A stretch of DNA of 64,000 nucleotides from JALZKA01 sp963753385 (GCA_963753385.1 CAVWCC010000007.1:411374-475373); one strand, 5' to 3'; positions 33,242 to 42,083 are shown, numbered from the stretch's first letter. The notes: generated by a model from the letters alone, not told the origin. Made by a program: numbers and translations.

Positions 33242-33914
33242 TCACGTGCCGCGGGCGCCGGAGTGGATCGCGATGATTCCGCCGGCAAGGATGGTGTAGC
33301 GGATGCGCTCGACCCCGGCGCGGTCCATGATCGCCGCAAGGCCCTCGGGCGGCGGAAAGCTCCGCACGGACTCGGGCAGGTACGAGTACGCCTCGGGATC
33401 CCCCGCGACCCTGCCCAGGAGGGGGACCAGCCGGTCGAACCAGAGTTTGAAGAAGGTCGAGAGCGGCGGCCGCCGTGGCTGGGTGATCTCGAGGATCACG
33501 AGCCGCCCGCCGGGCCTCAACACCCGCGCCATCTCCACCACCCCGGCGTCAAGGTCGGCGAGGTTGCGGACGCCGAAGCCCACCGTGACCGCCTCGAACG
33601 AGGCGTCGGAGTAAGGGAGGTCGAGCGCGTCGGCCCACTCGAAGGTGACGTCGGGGAAGCCGCGCTCGACAGCCTTGTCGTTGGCGAGCTCCAGCATCCG
33701 CTCGGAGAAGTCGGCGCCGACGACGCGGCCGGAGGCACCCACCCGCTCCCGAAGCTCGAGCGCCAGGTCGCCGGTTCCGCAGCAGAGGTCGAGCGCCGAG
33801 TCCCCGGGCTGCGAGCGCGGCCCGATCCGCCGCCCGCTTCCGCCAGCCGTGGTGAAGCCCGACCGTCATCGCCGAGTTCATCAGGTCGTAGACGCCCGCG
33901 ATGCGGTCGAACAT
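33242..33914 (-). CDS. menG: Demethylmenaquinone methyltransferase, frameshifted
   Basis: This SAM-dependent methyltransferase of the UbiE/MenG family catalyses the last methylation of menaquinone. The 5' frame reads MFDRIAGVYDLMNSAMTVGL and HHGWRKRAADRA. After a one-base break near 33835 the second frame continues QPGDSALDLCCGTGDLAL (SAM motif I) and VVGADFSERMLELANDKA. Next come DALDLPYSDASFEAVTVGFG and the C-terminal SYLPESVRSFPPPEGL, which are diagnostic. The frame is open upstream to a CTG at 33975-33977 (LTEAAAKPSRADAEF), which may be the real start overlapping the qcrC stop. With the neighbouring prenyl synthase and qcr genes it forms a menaquinone respiration cluster. Confidence 0.85.
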
Positions 33915-33973
33915 CCCCCTGACCTCGGAGGAGAACTCGGCGTCGGCCCGCGACGGCTTGGCGGCGGCTTCGG

Positions 33974-34672
33974 TCAGCGGAGCGAGGCGAGGTACTCGAC
34001 CATCGCCTCCCGTTTCTCGTCGGGCAGGTCCGTGTACGGCGGCATGATCCCCGACGGGTTCACCAGAGTCCGGTCGATCGCGGCGGCCGGCAGCTTCGCC
34101 CCGATCTCGGTCAGGTCGGGACCGAGCGTGCCGCCGTTCTCACCGATCTTGTGGCAGGTGATGCAGCCCTGGCCCGCGACGGCGAGCTTCCCCTCCTCGT
34201 ACTGCGGGGCGGTCTCGAGCTCGATCTCGGTCGGCGCGCCGGCCTCGGCGCCGAGGAAGGTCAGGTAGGCCATCGCGACGATGGTCATGATCCCGGCGAT
34301 CGTGGCGACCGGGCGCCGGCGCGGATCGCGCTCGGGATTTCGGTCGTAGAACGGCAGCAGGAGGAGCAGCACCAGGCAGAGCGTCGGGATCCCGATCGTC
34401 GCGATCGGGGTCAGCTCCGGCGGCTTGATCACCCGCAGCAGCTCGAAGAGGAAGAAGAAGTACCACTCGGGCCGCGGCGTGTAGGTCGTCGTGGTCGGGT
34501 CGGCCTTCGGGCCCTGCTCGGCGCCGAGGACGATCGACATGACCATGATCACCACGACGACGATCAGGAACATCGCCGAGTCCTTCAGCACCGCGTACGG
34601 GAAGAACGGCTTGCCCTTCTTCTTCAGGACCTCGTACTCGCGAAGGTAGGACTCCTTCTCGGCGTTGTTCAC
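33974..34672 (-). CDS. qcrC: Menaquinol-cytochrome c reductase subunit C: cytochrome b subunit IV-like/cytochrome c fusion
   Basis: This 232-residue protein joins the C-terminal (subunit IV-like) half of cytochrome b to a cytochrome c domain, as in Firmicutes-type QcrC. The membrane part has PRPEWYFFFLFELLRV (the PEWY quinol-site motif) and three hydrophobic helices (about residues 33-150). The C-terminal haem c site is CITCHKIGENGG, with a distal Met in GIMPPYTDLP. It starts one base before the stop of qcrB. It works with QcrA and QcrB in the cytoplasmic membrane to move electrons from menaquinol to cytochrome c. No frameshift is seen in this gene. Confidence 0.92.
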   Translation of the reverse strand: MNNAEKESYLREYEVLKKKGKPFFPYAVLKDSAMFLIVVVVIMVMSIVLGAEQGPKADPTTTTYTPRPEWYFFFLFELLRVIKPPELTPIATIGIPTLCLVLLLLLPFYDRNPERDPRRRPVATIAGIMTIVAMAYLTFLGAEAGAPTEIELETAPQYEEGKLAVAGQGCITCHKIGENGGTLGPDLTEIGAKLPAAAIDRTLVNPSGIMPPYTDLPDEKREAMVEYLASLR

Positions 34673-35466
34673 CTAGCCCACCTTCTCCGTGCGAATGGAC
34701 TTCGGCTTCGTTTCGGCGTGGATCCAGGGCGGTGCCGTGGTGCCGAGCTTCACGACCAGGTAGAGGTGGGCGAAGATCAGCGCGATGATCGCGCCGGGGA
34801 TCAGGAGCATGTGCAGGGAGTAGAAGCGCGTGAGGGTCGTCGCTTCGAACTCGGCGCCGGCACGCATGAAGTCGGCCAGGTAGGGGCCGATGATCGGGCC
34901 GGTGCCGTTGATGTTCATCGCGACGATCGTCGCCCAGTACGAGCGCTGGTCGAACGGCAGCAGGTACCCGGTGAGCCCCATCAAGAGGACGAGGACGATC
35001 AGGACGACGCCGATGATCCAGTTCAGCTCGCGCGGGTACTTGTAGGCGCCGAAGAAGAAGACCCTGCCCATGTGCAGGAAGATCACGATGATCATCACGC
35101 TCGAGCCCCACTTGTGCATGCCGCGCACGAACTCGCCGAGGAACACGTCGTTGGTGAGGTGGGTGATCGACGCGTAGGCCTCGACCGGCGACGGCGTGTA
35201 GTACATCGCGAGGAAGACGCCGGTGATCGCCTGCACGACGAACGCGAACAGCGTCGCCGAGCCGAGCGTGTAGAACCAGTTGGTCCCCTTCGGCACCTTC
35301 CGGAAGAGCATCCCGGTGAGGAACGGGGTCGCGCCGGTCCGCTCGTCGACCCAACCGACCAGGTCGGTGCCGCCCTCCTTGAGCAGGTCGGCCGCGCCAC
35401 CGTTCCCGTTGGCGCCGCGCGTCCGTTCTCTCCCGGCTTCGCGGGCTTGTTGAGGAAGCTCGGCAT
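34673..35466 (-). CDS. qcrB: Menaquinol-cytochrome c reductase cytochrome b subunit (b6-type), frameshifted near start
   Basis: This is the N-terminal half of cytochrome b, with four haem-binding helices. Haem ligands lie in MHKWGSSVMIIVIFLHMGRV (13 residues between the two His) and FYSLHMLLIPGAIIALIFAH (14 between, the b6-type spacing). The ATG at 35464-35466 overlaps the qcrA stop (TGATG). The first codons read MPSFLNKPAKPGENGRA, and near 35433 a one-base break moves the frame to ANGNGGAADLLKEGGTDLVG. A complete downstream ORF from 35311 (MLFRKVPKG) is in the main frame. The split b6/subunit-IV layout differs from the fused cytochrome b of classical actinobacterial bcc complexes. Confidence 0.9.
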
Positions 35467-36137
35467 CACGGAGCCGGCGGCGTCGACGGCCGCGGCGGGT
35501 AGAGGTACTCCCAGATGCCGCCCGTGAACTCGCCCGGGTCGCGGGCGCGGACGGGCTCGAGCTCGTTGGTGACGCTGTAGCGGGGGCCGATCTGGACCTC
35601 GCTGCCCTCGACCCTGGTCTGGAACCGGTCGAGCGGACGGACCGGCGGGCCGCCGATCACCCTGCCCTCGAAGTCGTAGGCGCCGCCGTGGCAGGGGCAG
35701 CTGAAGATGCCGGCGGCGTTGATGAACCGGACCGGACAGCCGAGGTGGGCGCAGCGGGTCGAGATCGCGACGAACGAGGTCGGATCCTCGTTCAGATCCT
35801 CGGAGCCCTTGCGCACGTAGGCGGTGGTCTTCCCGGCCTCGCCGATCCCGCTACGGATCGTGAGGGTGACCGCCCGGTAGCTGTCGACGACGAAGTCATC
35901 GGGGGCGCCGACGCCGACCCAGGTCTCCTCTGGCGTCTCGAGGATCGGGGCGACCGCGAAGCCGACCACGGGAAGCAGGACCCCCACCGCCGCGACTCCG
36001 CCCAGCGCCTGGCCGGCCACGATGAACACGTTGCGGCGCGTCATCGACTCGCCCTCGTAGTAGCCGGCGGGCTTGGGCTTCTCAATGGGCCCGTTCCCGC
36101 CGTTGGGCCCGTCTGGGATGTCGGCTCGGTCAGCCAA
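35466..36137 (-). CDS. qcrA: Rieske iron-sulfur subunit of menaquinol-cytochrome c reductase
   Basis: This 223-residue protein has an N-terminal membrane anchor (NVFIVAGQALGGVAAVGVLL, about residues 36-55), preceded by TRRN as a possible twin-arginine signal. It ends in a Rieske domain. The [2Fe-2S] ligands are in CAHLGC (Cys and His) and CPCHGGAYD (Cys and His), with the two additional Cys forming the stabilising disulfide. GGPPVRPLDRFQ follows as in canonical Rieske proteins. It is first in the qcrA-qcrB-qcrC order, and its start overlaps the upstream helical-protein gene by eight bases. The tatA-tatC genes 5 kb away fit Tat-dependent export. Confidence 0.92.
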   Translation of the reverse strand: MADRADIPDGPNGGNGPIEKPKPAGYYEGESMTRRNVFIVAGQALGGVAAVGVLLPVVGFAVAPILETPEETWVGVGAPDDFVVDSYRAVTLTIRSGIGEAGKTTAYVRKGSEDLNEDPTSFVAISTRCAHLGCPVRFINAAGIFSCPCHGGAYDFEGRVIGGPPVRPLDRFQTRVEGSEVQIGPRYSVTNELEPVRARDPGEFTGGIWEYLYPPRPSTPPAP

Positions 36138-36735
36138 GTTCAGGTGCGTCGGACTGCCTGGAGTCTATTGCGAACCTCGCGGAGGCGAGCGCGTCGGCGA
36201 TGCCTGCGCGGGCGGCGATCTCGGCCGCCGCAGCCTCCAGCGCCGCCTCCGCTCCGGGATTCCCGGCACGCAGCGCCGACTTCGCCGCATCGAGGGCCTC
36301 ACCGTCGCCGGCGGTGATCGCCGCGGCGCTCGCCAGCCACAGCGCCTCGCCGGCGTGAGGCGGCGGCGGTCCAGGGTCCTCCGCGTTCAGCTGCGCCCCC
36401 AGCGAGATCAGATCGGAGAGCTCACGCACCGCGGGCAGGTCGCCCAGCCCGGCCAGCCGCTCGAGCCCGAGCGCATAGAGATAGTCGCCTGCGAGCAGGC
36501 GCAGGTCCGGATCGGCGCCGACCACGACCCGCGGCTCGCCGTAGTGCAGGAGGTAGCCCTCGCGGACCGACTCGATCACGAGCGCGTAGGCGGCGGGATC
36601 GCGGGCCGCCGCTGGCCCCGCCGCGGCCAGCTCACCCAGCGCGGCCGGGGCATCGGTGTCGGCCACGTGCGGCGAAACCACGGAGCCCTCGTCCCGAAGC
36701 TGGGCCGCAAGCGTGCGCAGGGTGTCGGCAGGCAT
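36130..36735 (-). CDS. Alpha-helical hypothetical protein upstream of qcrA
   Basis: This 201-residue Ala-rich, mostly helical protein (for example SVREGYLLHYGEPRVVVG, LRLLAGDYLYALGLERLA, AVRELSDLISLGAQL) has no membrane segment, cofactor motif or signal peptide. The GDYLYALGLERL segment and the Asp near it faintly recall the non-catalytic small subunit of heptaprenyl diphosphate synthases, which would suit the nearby menaquinone genes, but this is only inference. It overlaps the qcrA start by eight bases and is therefore the probable first gene of the bc operon. The convergent broken DUF559-like gene lies 145 bases away. Confidence 0.65.
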   Translation of the reverse strand: MPADTLRTLAAQLRDEGSVVSPHVADTDAPAALGELAAAGPAAARDPAAYALVIESVREGYLLHYGEPRVVVGADPDLRLLAGDYLYALGLERLAGLGDLPAVRELSDLISLGAQLNAEDPGPPPPHAGEALWLASAAAITAGDGEALDAAKSALRAGNPGAEAALEAAAAEIAARAGIADALASARFAIDSRQSDAPELG

Positions 36736-36879
36736 ACGCGGGACGGTATCCGCTGCGTTTCGTCACTTCTGTGACGCCTCCGGCGCGCGGATCGCGGGCC
36801 ACGCTTCAGGTGGTGGATGCAGTTGCTTCCGCTATGCGGGAACAAGTGCATCAACGTCCAGCCCGCGCCCGGTGCGCGG

Positions 36880-37820
36880 ATGTCTGAGCGGGACGCGCCG
36901 CCTCGCGCGGCTCGTCGCGGGCCGCCACCGGATCGCCTCGATCCGGGCGCTGCGTGCGCTCGGGTTCTCCCGGTCCGCGGTCAGCGCGTCGCGTCGGCGG
37001 AAGGCCGGTTGACGCGGCTTCACGACGGCGTCTATCTGGTCGGTCCACCGCCGCCCACGGAGCGCGGCCGATGGCTCGCAGCCGTCATCGCGATCGGGGA
37101 GCGACGCGCGTCCTGAGTCATCGCTGTGCGGCCAAGCTCCTCGGGCTCCGTCGAAACCGGCCCTTCAAGCGTCGACGTGACGGTTCCGCGCCGCGGCGGC
37201 GGCAGCCACGAGGGATCACAGTTCACACGCACCCGCGCCGTTTCACCCGGACGACCTCACCGTCATTGACGGGATCCCGGGCACCTCCGTCGGAGCGCAC
37301 GCTGCTGGACCTCGCCGAGGTGGTGACGCCGCATCAGCTCCAACGCGCCTACGAGCAAGCCGAGAAGCTGCGGATCCTCGATCACAGGAAGCTTTGCGAC
37401 CTGTGTCAGCGCAGCAACGGCCGCCACGGGCTCAAGCACCTCCTGCCGCTACTGGAGTACGACCCAACGCCGGCGACCGAGGCCTGGTCCGAGCTCGAGC
37501 GGCTCTTCCATGACCTCGTCCGGCGCAACGAGCTACCGCCCTACCAGCGGAACGTGATCGTCGACGGGGACCCCTCCCCCGTCGATGCCTACTGGCCCGA
37601 GGCGCGGCTCGTGGTCGAGCTCCAGAGCTACGCCCACCACTCCGGCAGGCAGGAGTTCGAGCGCGACCACGCGAAGCGCGCGCGGCTGATGGCCGCGGGG
37701 CAGGCCGTGCTGCCGTTGACGCACCGGCAAGTCACCGCCGAGGAAGCGGAAACGGTCGCGACGATTGTCGCCCTGCTCAATGCGCGATCGTCGGTGGGCG
37801 GCCGCGCAGGACCTGCATGA
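36880..37820 (+). pseudogene. AbiEi-like/DUF559-type protein, three frameshifts
   Basis: This is a relative of the intact gene at 4033-4971, here broken. The ATG at 36880 reads MSERDA. One frame over (from about 36898) comes RRLARLVAGRHRIASIRALR, and back in the first frame (from about 36990) comes AEGRLTRLHDGVYLVG. After another shift near 37110 the rest reads VLSHRCAAKLLGLR, SERTLLDLAEVVTPHQLQRA and PVDAYWPEARLVVELQS. The nuclease-like region VDAYWPEARLVVELQ-x-YAHH keeps acidic residues. Since many essential genes nearby also show single-base breaks, these may be sequence errors. The 3' end overlaps the next minus-strand gene by 44 bp. Confidence 0.6.
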
Positions 37821-38028
37821 GGCTCCAAGCGGAGACGAGCGACCAGACGCCCTCCAGGAGCAGGAAGCCCCACTGCTCCTCGACGAACGCGAGTACCGCG
37901 AGGATGATCGCCCCGACGAGGTTCAGCCACAGATACGTACGCGAGATCGCGCTGATCTTCCCGAGCTGGAGCCCCGCAAACCCGGCGAGGATCAGCAACG
38001 CGCCGACGATCTGGACGACCTGCTCCAC
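37777..38028 (-). CDS. CBU_0592-like small membrane protein
   Basis: This 83-residue protein has about three hydrophobic helices (MEQVVQIVGALLILAGFAGL; YLWLNLVGAIILAVLAFV; WGFLLLEGVWSLVSAWSLM). The pattern Gly-Ala-x-Leu-x-Leu-Ala-Gly-Phe and the WxxxEGVWSLVS segment match the CBU_0592 family of small membrane proteins, whose role is unknown. It starts three bases after the hemL stop, so it is probably transcribed with the heme operon. Family assignment is by eye. Confidence 0.65.
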   Translation of the reverse strand: MEQVVQIVGALLILAGFAGLQLGKISAISRTYLWLNLVGAIILAVLAFVEEQWGFLLLEGVWSLVSAWSLMQVLRGRPPTIAH

Positions 38029-38030
38029 GA

Positions 38031-39345
38031 CTACGGGAGCGCTTCCGCGAACGCCTCGGCCGCGGCGTCGCAGGTCCGCTCGATCGCGGCCTCGTCGTGC
38101 GCGAGCGAGACGAACCAGGCCTCGAACTGCGACGCCGGCGGGTAGACGCCGCGGTCGAGCAGCGCCAGCGCAAAGCGCCCGTAGGCGTCGAGGTCGCAGG
38201 CGCTCGCGCCGGCGAAGTCGCGCGGCGGCTCGGCGGCGAAGAACGGCGTGACCAGGCCGGGCACCGAGACGACGCTCACGGGGTGGTCGCCCGCCGCCTC
38301 GCGGAGACCGCTCGCGAGCCGGTCGGTCAGCGCCCCCAGGCGCTCGTAGGCACTAGCGTCGAGCAGCTCGAGCGTCGCGAGACCCGCCGCCACGGCGAGC
38401 GGGTTGCCCGAGAGCGTGCCGGCCTGGTAGACGTCGCCGGACGGCGCGACCATCCGCATCAGGTCACGACGCCCGCCGTACGCCGCTGCCGGCAAGCCCG
38501 CCGCCGAGCACCTTGCCCATCACGGTCAGATCGGCCCGGACGCCGAGCAGCTCCTGCGCGCCGCCCCTCGCGACCCGGAAGCCTGAGATCACCTCGTCGA
38601 GGATCAGGAGCGCGCCGTGCTCGTCGGCCAGCTCGCGCACCCGCTCGAGGAACCCCGGCGCCGGCGGGACCAGGCCCATGTTGGCGGGGAGCGGTTCGGC
38701 GATGATCGCAGCGACCTCGCGCTCGGCGAGCGCGGCGGCAAGCGCGTCGGCGTCGTTCCACGGCACCACCACGGTGTCCGCGGCCTGCGCCCTCGTGACC
38801 CCGGGACTCGCGGGGATCCCCTGCGTCGCCAGCCCGGACCCCGCCTCGGCGAGCAGCCCGTCGACGTGCCCGTGGTAGGCGCCCGCGAACTTCACGATCG
38901 CGTCGCGCCCGGTGGCGGCCCGCGCCAGGCGAACGGCGCTCATCGACGCCTCCGTCCCCGACGAGGTCATCCGGACCATCTCGACGGAGGAGAACCGGTC
39001 GCAGACCTCGGCCGCCAGGTCGACCTCGGCCTCGGTCGGCGCTCCGAACGACGTCCCCTTCTCCGCCGCCTCGGTCACGGCATCGACGACCGACGGGTGG
39101 GCGTGGCCGAGGATCAACGGCCCCCACGAGCAGACCCAGTCCACATAGCGGTGGCCGTCGACGTCGATCAGCTGGAAGCCCTCGCCCCGCTCGATGAAGA
39201 TCGGGTGGTCGCGGCCGATCGACCTCATCGCCCGGACCGGCGAGTTGACCCCGCCGGGCAAAAGGCCCGCGGCGCGGGCGTAGAGAACTGCTGACGTACG
39301 CGTGTCGAGCTGGTCGCTGGTAGCTGGTAGCTGGTCTCGGGTCAC
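38031..39345 (-). CDS. hemL: Glutamate-1-semialdehyde 2,1-aminomutase, one frameshift
   Basis: This PLP enzyme makes 5-aminolevulinate from glutamate-1-semialdehyde, the first committed tetrapyrrole precursor. The first frame shows LLPGGVNSPVRAMRSIG, DWVCSWGPLILGHAHPSVVD, MTSSGTEASMSAVRLAR and DEVISGFRVARGG. The Schiff-base Lys is in TVMGKVLGGGL. At 38493-38495 one extra base (GCTTGCC for GCTGCC) shifts the frame, and PAAAYGGRRDLMRMVAPSGD through AAAEAFAEALP completes the normal length. The GTG start (39343-39345) sits in the loop of a perfect 13-bp hairpin. It lies downstream of hemB and the siroheme-decarboxylase-like gene. Confidence 0.9.
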
Positions 39346-39360
39346 GGAGCTACCAGCTAC
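39320..39360 (-). promoter_or_regulatory. Hairpin holding the hemL start codon in its loop
   Basis: GTAGCTGGTAGCT (39320-39332) and AGCTACCAGCTAC (39348-39360) are a perfect 13-bp inverted repeat. The 15-nt loop contains the GTG start of hemL, and the 5' arm contains the stop of the upstream gene. A further AGCTGGT-type copy at 39361-39373 allows an alternative pairing. Confidence 0.5.
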
Positions 39361-40454
39361 GAGCTACCAGCTCCGTGCTCTCGCTCCCACTCCGCGTAAT
39401 CCGGCGTGAAGTAGTGCAGGCGGATCTTCTTGAACTCCGTCGAGGAGTAGAGGATCGCGCGATCCTCGCCGTGCAGCGAGTGCTCGTCGGCGATCGACTG
39501 GAGGATCGCGTCGCACTCCTCCTTCGAGCGGCCGTGGGCCATCGTGAACACCGAATAGGGCCAGTCGGCGTACGTCGGGCGCTCGTAGCAGTGCGAGATC
39601 CCCCGGACCGCGGCCATCTTCGCCCCGACCTCGAGGATCTCGGGGTCGGGCACCTTCCAGACGCCCATCCCGTTCGCCGAGAAGCCCGCGCGGCGGTGGT
39701 AGAGGATCGCCGCGACCCGGCGCAGCAGCTTGCGCTCGACCATGCCCTCGAGGTGCTCGAGGAACCTATCGACGGGCAAGCCGACCTCGGCCGCGGCCTC
39801 GTCGTACGGCCGCTCGACGGGCTCCATCGGGCCCTGAAGGGCGCGAATCACGGCGATGTCGAAGTCGTCGTAGGGCTGGCGCTCGAGCTCGCGCGGGGTC
39901 GCCGCGTCGGCGACCTGGGCGAGCGCCTCGGTGCCTCCCTCCATCTCGAGGTTCATGTTGATCTTGAACAGCTTCAGCGTGGGCAGCTGCCGGATCGACT
40001 CGGCCCCGGTCAGCTCCTGGAGCACGTCGAGCGAGCCCTGGAGGCCAAGCTCCGAATCGGGCGGCGTCGCGATCGTGAACCAGAGGTTGAACTCGTGCGT
40101 CCGCAGGTAGTTGTGCGAGACGCCCGGGTGCGAGTTGATGATCTTCGCGGCGCGGTGCGGGTTCTCCGCGTCGACCTTGGCGGCGACAAGCATCGACGAG
40201 TAGCCGAGCGCCCGGGTGTCGAAGATCGGCGTGATCTCGCGGATGATCCGGCCGTCGAGCAGGCGCCGGGTGCGCGCGAGGGTCTCGTCGAGCGAGAGTT
40301 CCGCGTCAGCGGCGACGCCGGCGAACGGCTCCGGCGCGAGCGGGAAGCTCGACTGGAGCAGGTTCATCAACCGCTTGTCGGCGTCGTCGAGCGAGATCGC
40401 CGCCCCGCCCTTGCGCGAGCGCAGCTTCGGCTGGGCCTGCTTCAGCGGAGCCAC
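39357..40454 (-). CDS. Fused Lrp/AsnC-type siroheme decarboxylase-like protein (AhbA-AhbB layout)
   Basis: This 365-residue protein is made of two Lrp/AsnC-like halves, each a winged helix (DDADKRLMNLLQSSFPLAPE; DDFDIAVIRALQGPMEPVER) plus a ligand-binding domain. The first ligand domain has LRTHEFNLWFTIATPP, the second RPTYADWPYSVFTMAHGR. These are the FNLWF and YP-x-x-LF-x-M-x-H patterns of NirD/AhbA and NirL/AhbB, which decarboxylate siroheme in the alternative heme and heme d1 pathways. Its place between hemB and hemL, overlapping hemB by 13 bases, supports a tetrapyrrole role. A plain Lrp-type regulator is the alternative. Its last residues (GAGSS) come from the repeat that forms the hemL hairpin. 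Confidence 0.8.
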   Translation of the reverse strand: MAPLKQAQPKLRSRKGGAAISLDDADKRLMNLLQSSFPLAPEPFAGVAADAELSLDETLARTRRLLDGRIIREITPIFDTRALGYSSMLVAAKVDAENPHRAAKIINSHPGVSHNYLRTHEFNLWFTIATPPDSELGLQGSLDVLQELTGAESIRQLPTLKLFKINMNLEMEGGTEALAQVADAATPRELERQPYDDFDIAVIRALQGPMEPVERPYDEAAAEVGLPVDRFLEHLEGMVERKLLRRVAAILYHRRAGFSANGMGVWKVPDPEILEVGAKMAAVRGISHCYERPTYADWPYSVFTMAHGRSKEECDAILQSIADEHSLHGEDRAILYSSTEFKKIRLHYFTPDYAEWEREHGAGSS

Positions 40455-41413
40455 CCGGCAGCGTCCTTCGCGTAGTAGGTGAAGATCAGGTCGGCGCCGG
40501 CGCGGCGGATCCCGGTCAGGGTCTCGAGCGCGGCCGCGCGCTCGTCGATCCAGCCGTTCTGGCCGGCCGCCTTGATCGCCGAGTACTCGCCGGACACCTG
40601 GTAGGCGGCGACCGGCGCGTTCAGCTCTTCCTTGATCCGGCGGATCACGTCGAGGTATGGGGTCGCCGGCTTAACCATCAGCACGTCGGCGCCCTCGTCG
40701 AGGTCTAGCTTCGCCTCGCGGACGGCCTCGTCGGCGTTGGCGGGGTCCATCTGGTAGCCACGGCGGTCGCCGAACTCGGGTGTCGAATCGGCGGCCTCGC
40801 GGAATGGCCCGTAGAACGCCGACGCGTACTTCGCCGAGTAGGCAATGATCGGCGTGTTGGGGTGGCCCTCCTCGTCGAGCTGATGGCGGATCATCCCCAC
40901 GCGCCCGTCCATCATGTCGCTGGGTGCGACGACATCGGCGCCGGCCTCGGCGTGCGAGATCGCGGTCTTGGCGAGCAGCTCGAGCGTCACGTCGTTGTCG
41001 ACGACGCCGTCGCGCACGAAGCCGCAGTGGCCGTGCGAGGTGTACTCGCAGAGGCAGACGTCGGTGATCACCGTCAGGTCCGGGTGCGCCTCCTTGAGCG
41101 CGCGGATCGCGAGCTGGACCACGCCCTCGTCGTCGTAGGCGCCCGAGCCGACCTCGTCCTTCGCCTGCGGGATCCCGAACAGGATCACCCCGGGGATCCC
41201 GGCGGCCTGGATCTCGCCGGCCTCCTCGACCAACTGGTTGATCGGGAGCCGGTCGACGCCCGGCATCGACTCCACCGGCTGGCGCTCGCCCTCGTCGGCG
41301 ACCACGAACAGCGGCTGGATCAGATGGCGCGCGGAAAGCTCGGTCTCGCGCATGAGGCCGCGAAGCGCGTTCGTTGCGCGCATGCGCCGCATGCGCGTGG
41401 CGGGGAAGCTCAC
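40442..41413 (-). CDS. hemB: Porphobilinogen synthase (delta-aminolevulinic acid dehydratase)
   Basis: This 323-residue octameric enzyme condenses two 5-aminolevulinates to porphobilinogen. The zinc site cysteines are in DVCLCEYTSHGHCG (about residues 118-131). The two active-site lysines lie in IIAYSAKYASAFYGPFR and VLMVKPATPYLD. SDMMDGRVG and YQVSGEYSAIKAA are also conserved. It is the first gene of the operon hemB, siroheme-decarboxylase-like, hemL, CBU_0592-like. The ATG at 41413 has no obvious ribosome-binding site, and an internal ATG seven codons on (MRRMRATNALR) is possible. Confidence 0.94.
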   Translation of the reverse strand: MSFPATRMRRMRATNALRGLMRETELSARHLIQPLFVVADEGERQPVESMPGVDRLPINQLVEEAGEIQAAGIPGVILFGIPQAKDEVGSGAYDDEGVVQLAIRALKEAHPDLTVITDVCLCEYTSHGHCGFVRDGVVDNDVTLELLAKTAISHAEAGADVVAPSDMMDGRVGMIRHQLDEEGHPNTPIIAYSAKYASAFYGPFREAADSTPEFGDRRGYQMDPANADEAVREAKLDLDEGADVLMVKPATPYLDVIRRIKEELNAPVAAYQVSGEYSAIKAAGQNGWIDERAAALETLTGIRRAGADLIFTYYAKDAAGWLR

Positions 41414-41423
41414 CCGCGGGATT

Positions 41424-42083
41424 CTAGGGACGCCCGCTCGGGCTCCGGGGCTTTACCTTGACCTCGGTCTCGCAGTCGGCCTTGACGATGTCCTCCGGGT
41501 TGGCGAGGTAACGGTCCTTGCCCTTGCCGCAGCGAAGGCGGTCCACCGAGTCATCGTCATCGTCCACGGCGTCGAGGACGTCGGCGCCGGTTCCGCCGAT
41601 CAGCGTGTCGGCCCCCTCCTCGCCCTCCATGTAGTCCTTCCCCTCGTCGCCGTAGATCTTGTCGTCGCCGGGGTCGCCGAACAGGTGAGTGAAGATGCCC
41701 GGAATCGCCCCGCCCCGAGCGGTGAGGATCTCCCGGTCGTCGCCCGGGCCACCGTGGATGACATCCGCCTGATCCCCGCCCGAGAATCGGTCGACGCCGC
41801 GGCCTCCGAGAAGCAGGTCCCTCCCGCTGTCGCCGTTGACCTCGTCGCGGCCGGGTCCGAGGTCCACCTCATCCCTGCCCGCCCCTGCGTCGACGAAGTC
41901 GGTGCCGGCCTTGGCCTTGATCACGTCACGCCCGTCCGTGCCCTGGATGTTGTCCGGCCCGTTCGTCCCCTTGCATGGGCCGCCGGTGCAGATCACGTCC
42001 GGATCGCCGGCCAGCGCCGCCGACGCTGCCACGAGCACGGCGAGCGCTCCAATCCCGAGTACGGGCTTCCCCACGCGATTCAT
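41424..42083 (-). CDS. Secreted RTX/hemolysin-type calcium-binding repeat protein
   Basis: This 219-residue exported protein starts with a signal peptide (VLGIGALAVLVAASAALAG). The mature part is a chain of glycine- and aspartate-rich nonapeptide-like repeats (GTNGPDNIQGTDGRDVIKA; GGRGVDRFSGGDQADVIHG; GDEGKDYMEGEEGADTLIGG) that would fold into a calcium-bound parallel beta-roll. A two-Cys tail (DRLRCGKGKDR; VKADCETEV) may form a disulfide. There is no secretion operon nearby, and Sec export in an actinobacterium is sufficient. It may be structural or calcium-responsive at the cell surface. Confidence 0.82.
   Translation of the reverse strand: MNRVGKPVLGIGALAVLVAASAALAGDPDVICTGGPCKGTNGPDNIQGTDGRDVIKAKAGTDFVDAGAGRDEVDLGPGRDEVNGDSGRDLLLGGRGVDRFSGGDQADVIHGGPGDDREILTARGGAIPGIFTHLFGDPGDDKIYGDEGKDYMEGEEGADTLIGGTGADVLDAVDDDDDSVDRLRCGKGKDRYLANPEDIVKADCETEVKVKPRSPSGRP

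Noticed and set aside
39309..39373. CRISPR-like or minisatellite array
   Set aside because: AGCTGGT-type units repeat only a few times without spacers, and no cas gene is near. It is a short simple repeat or hairpin.
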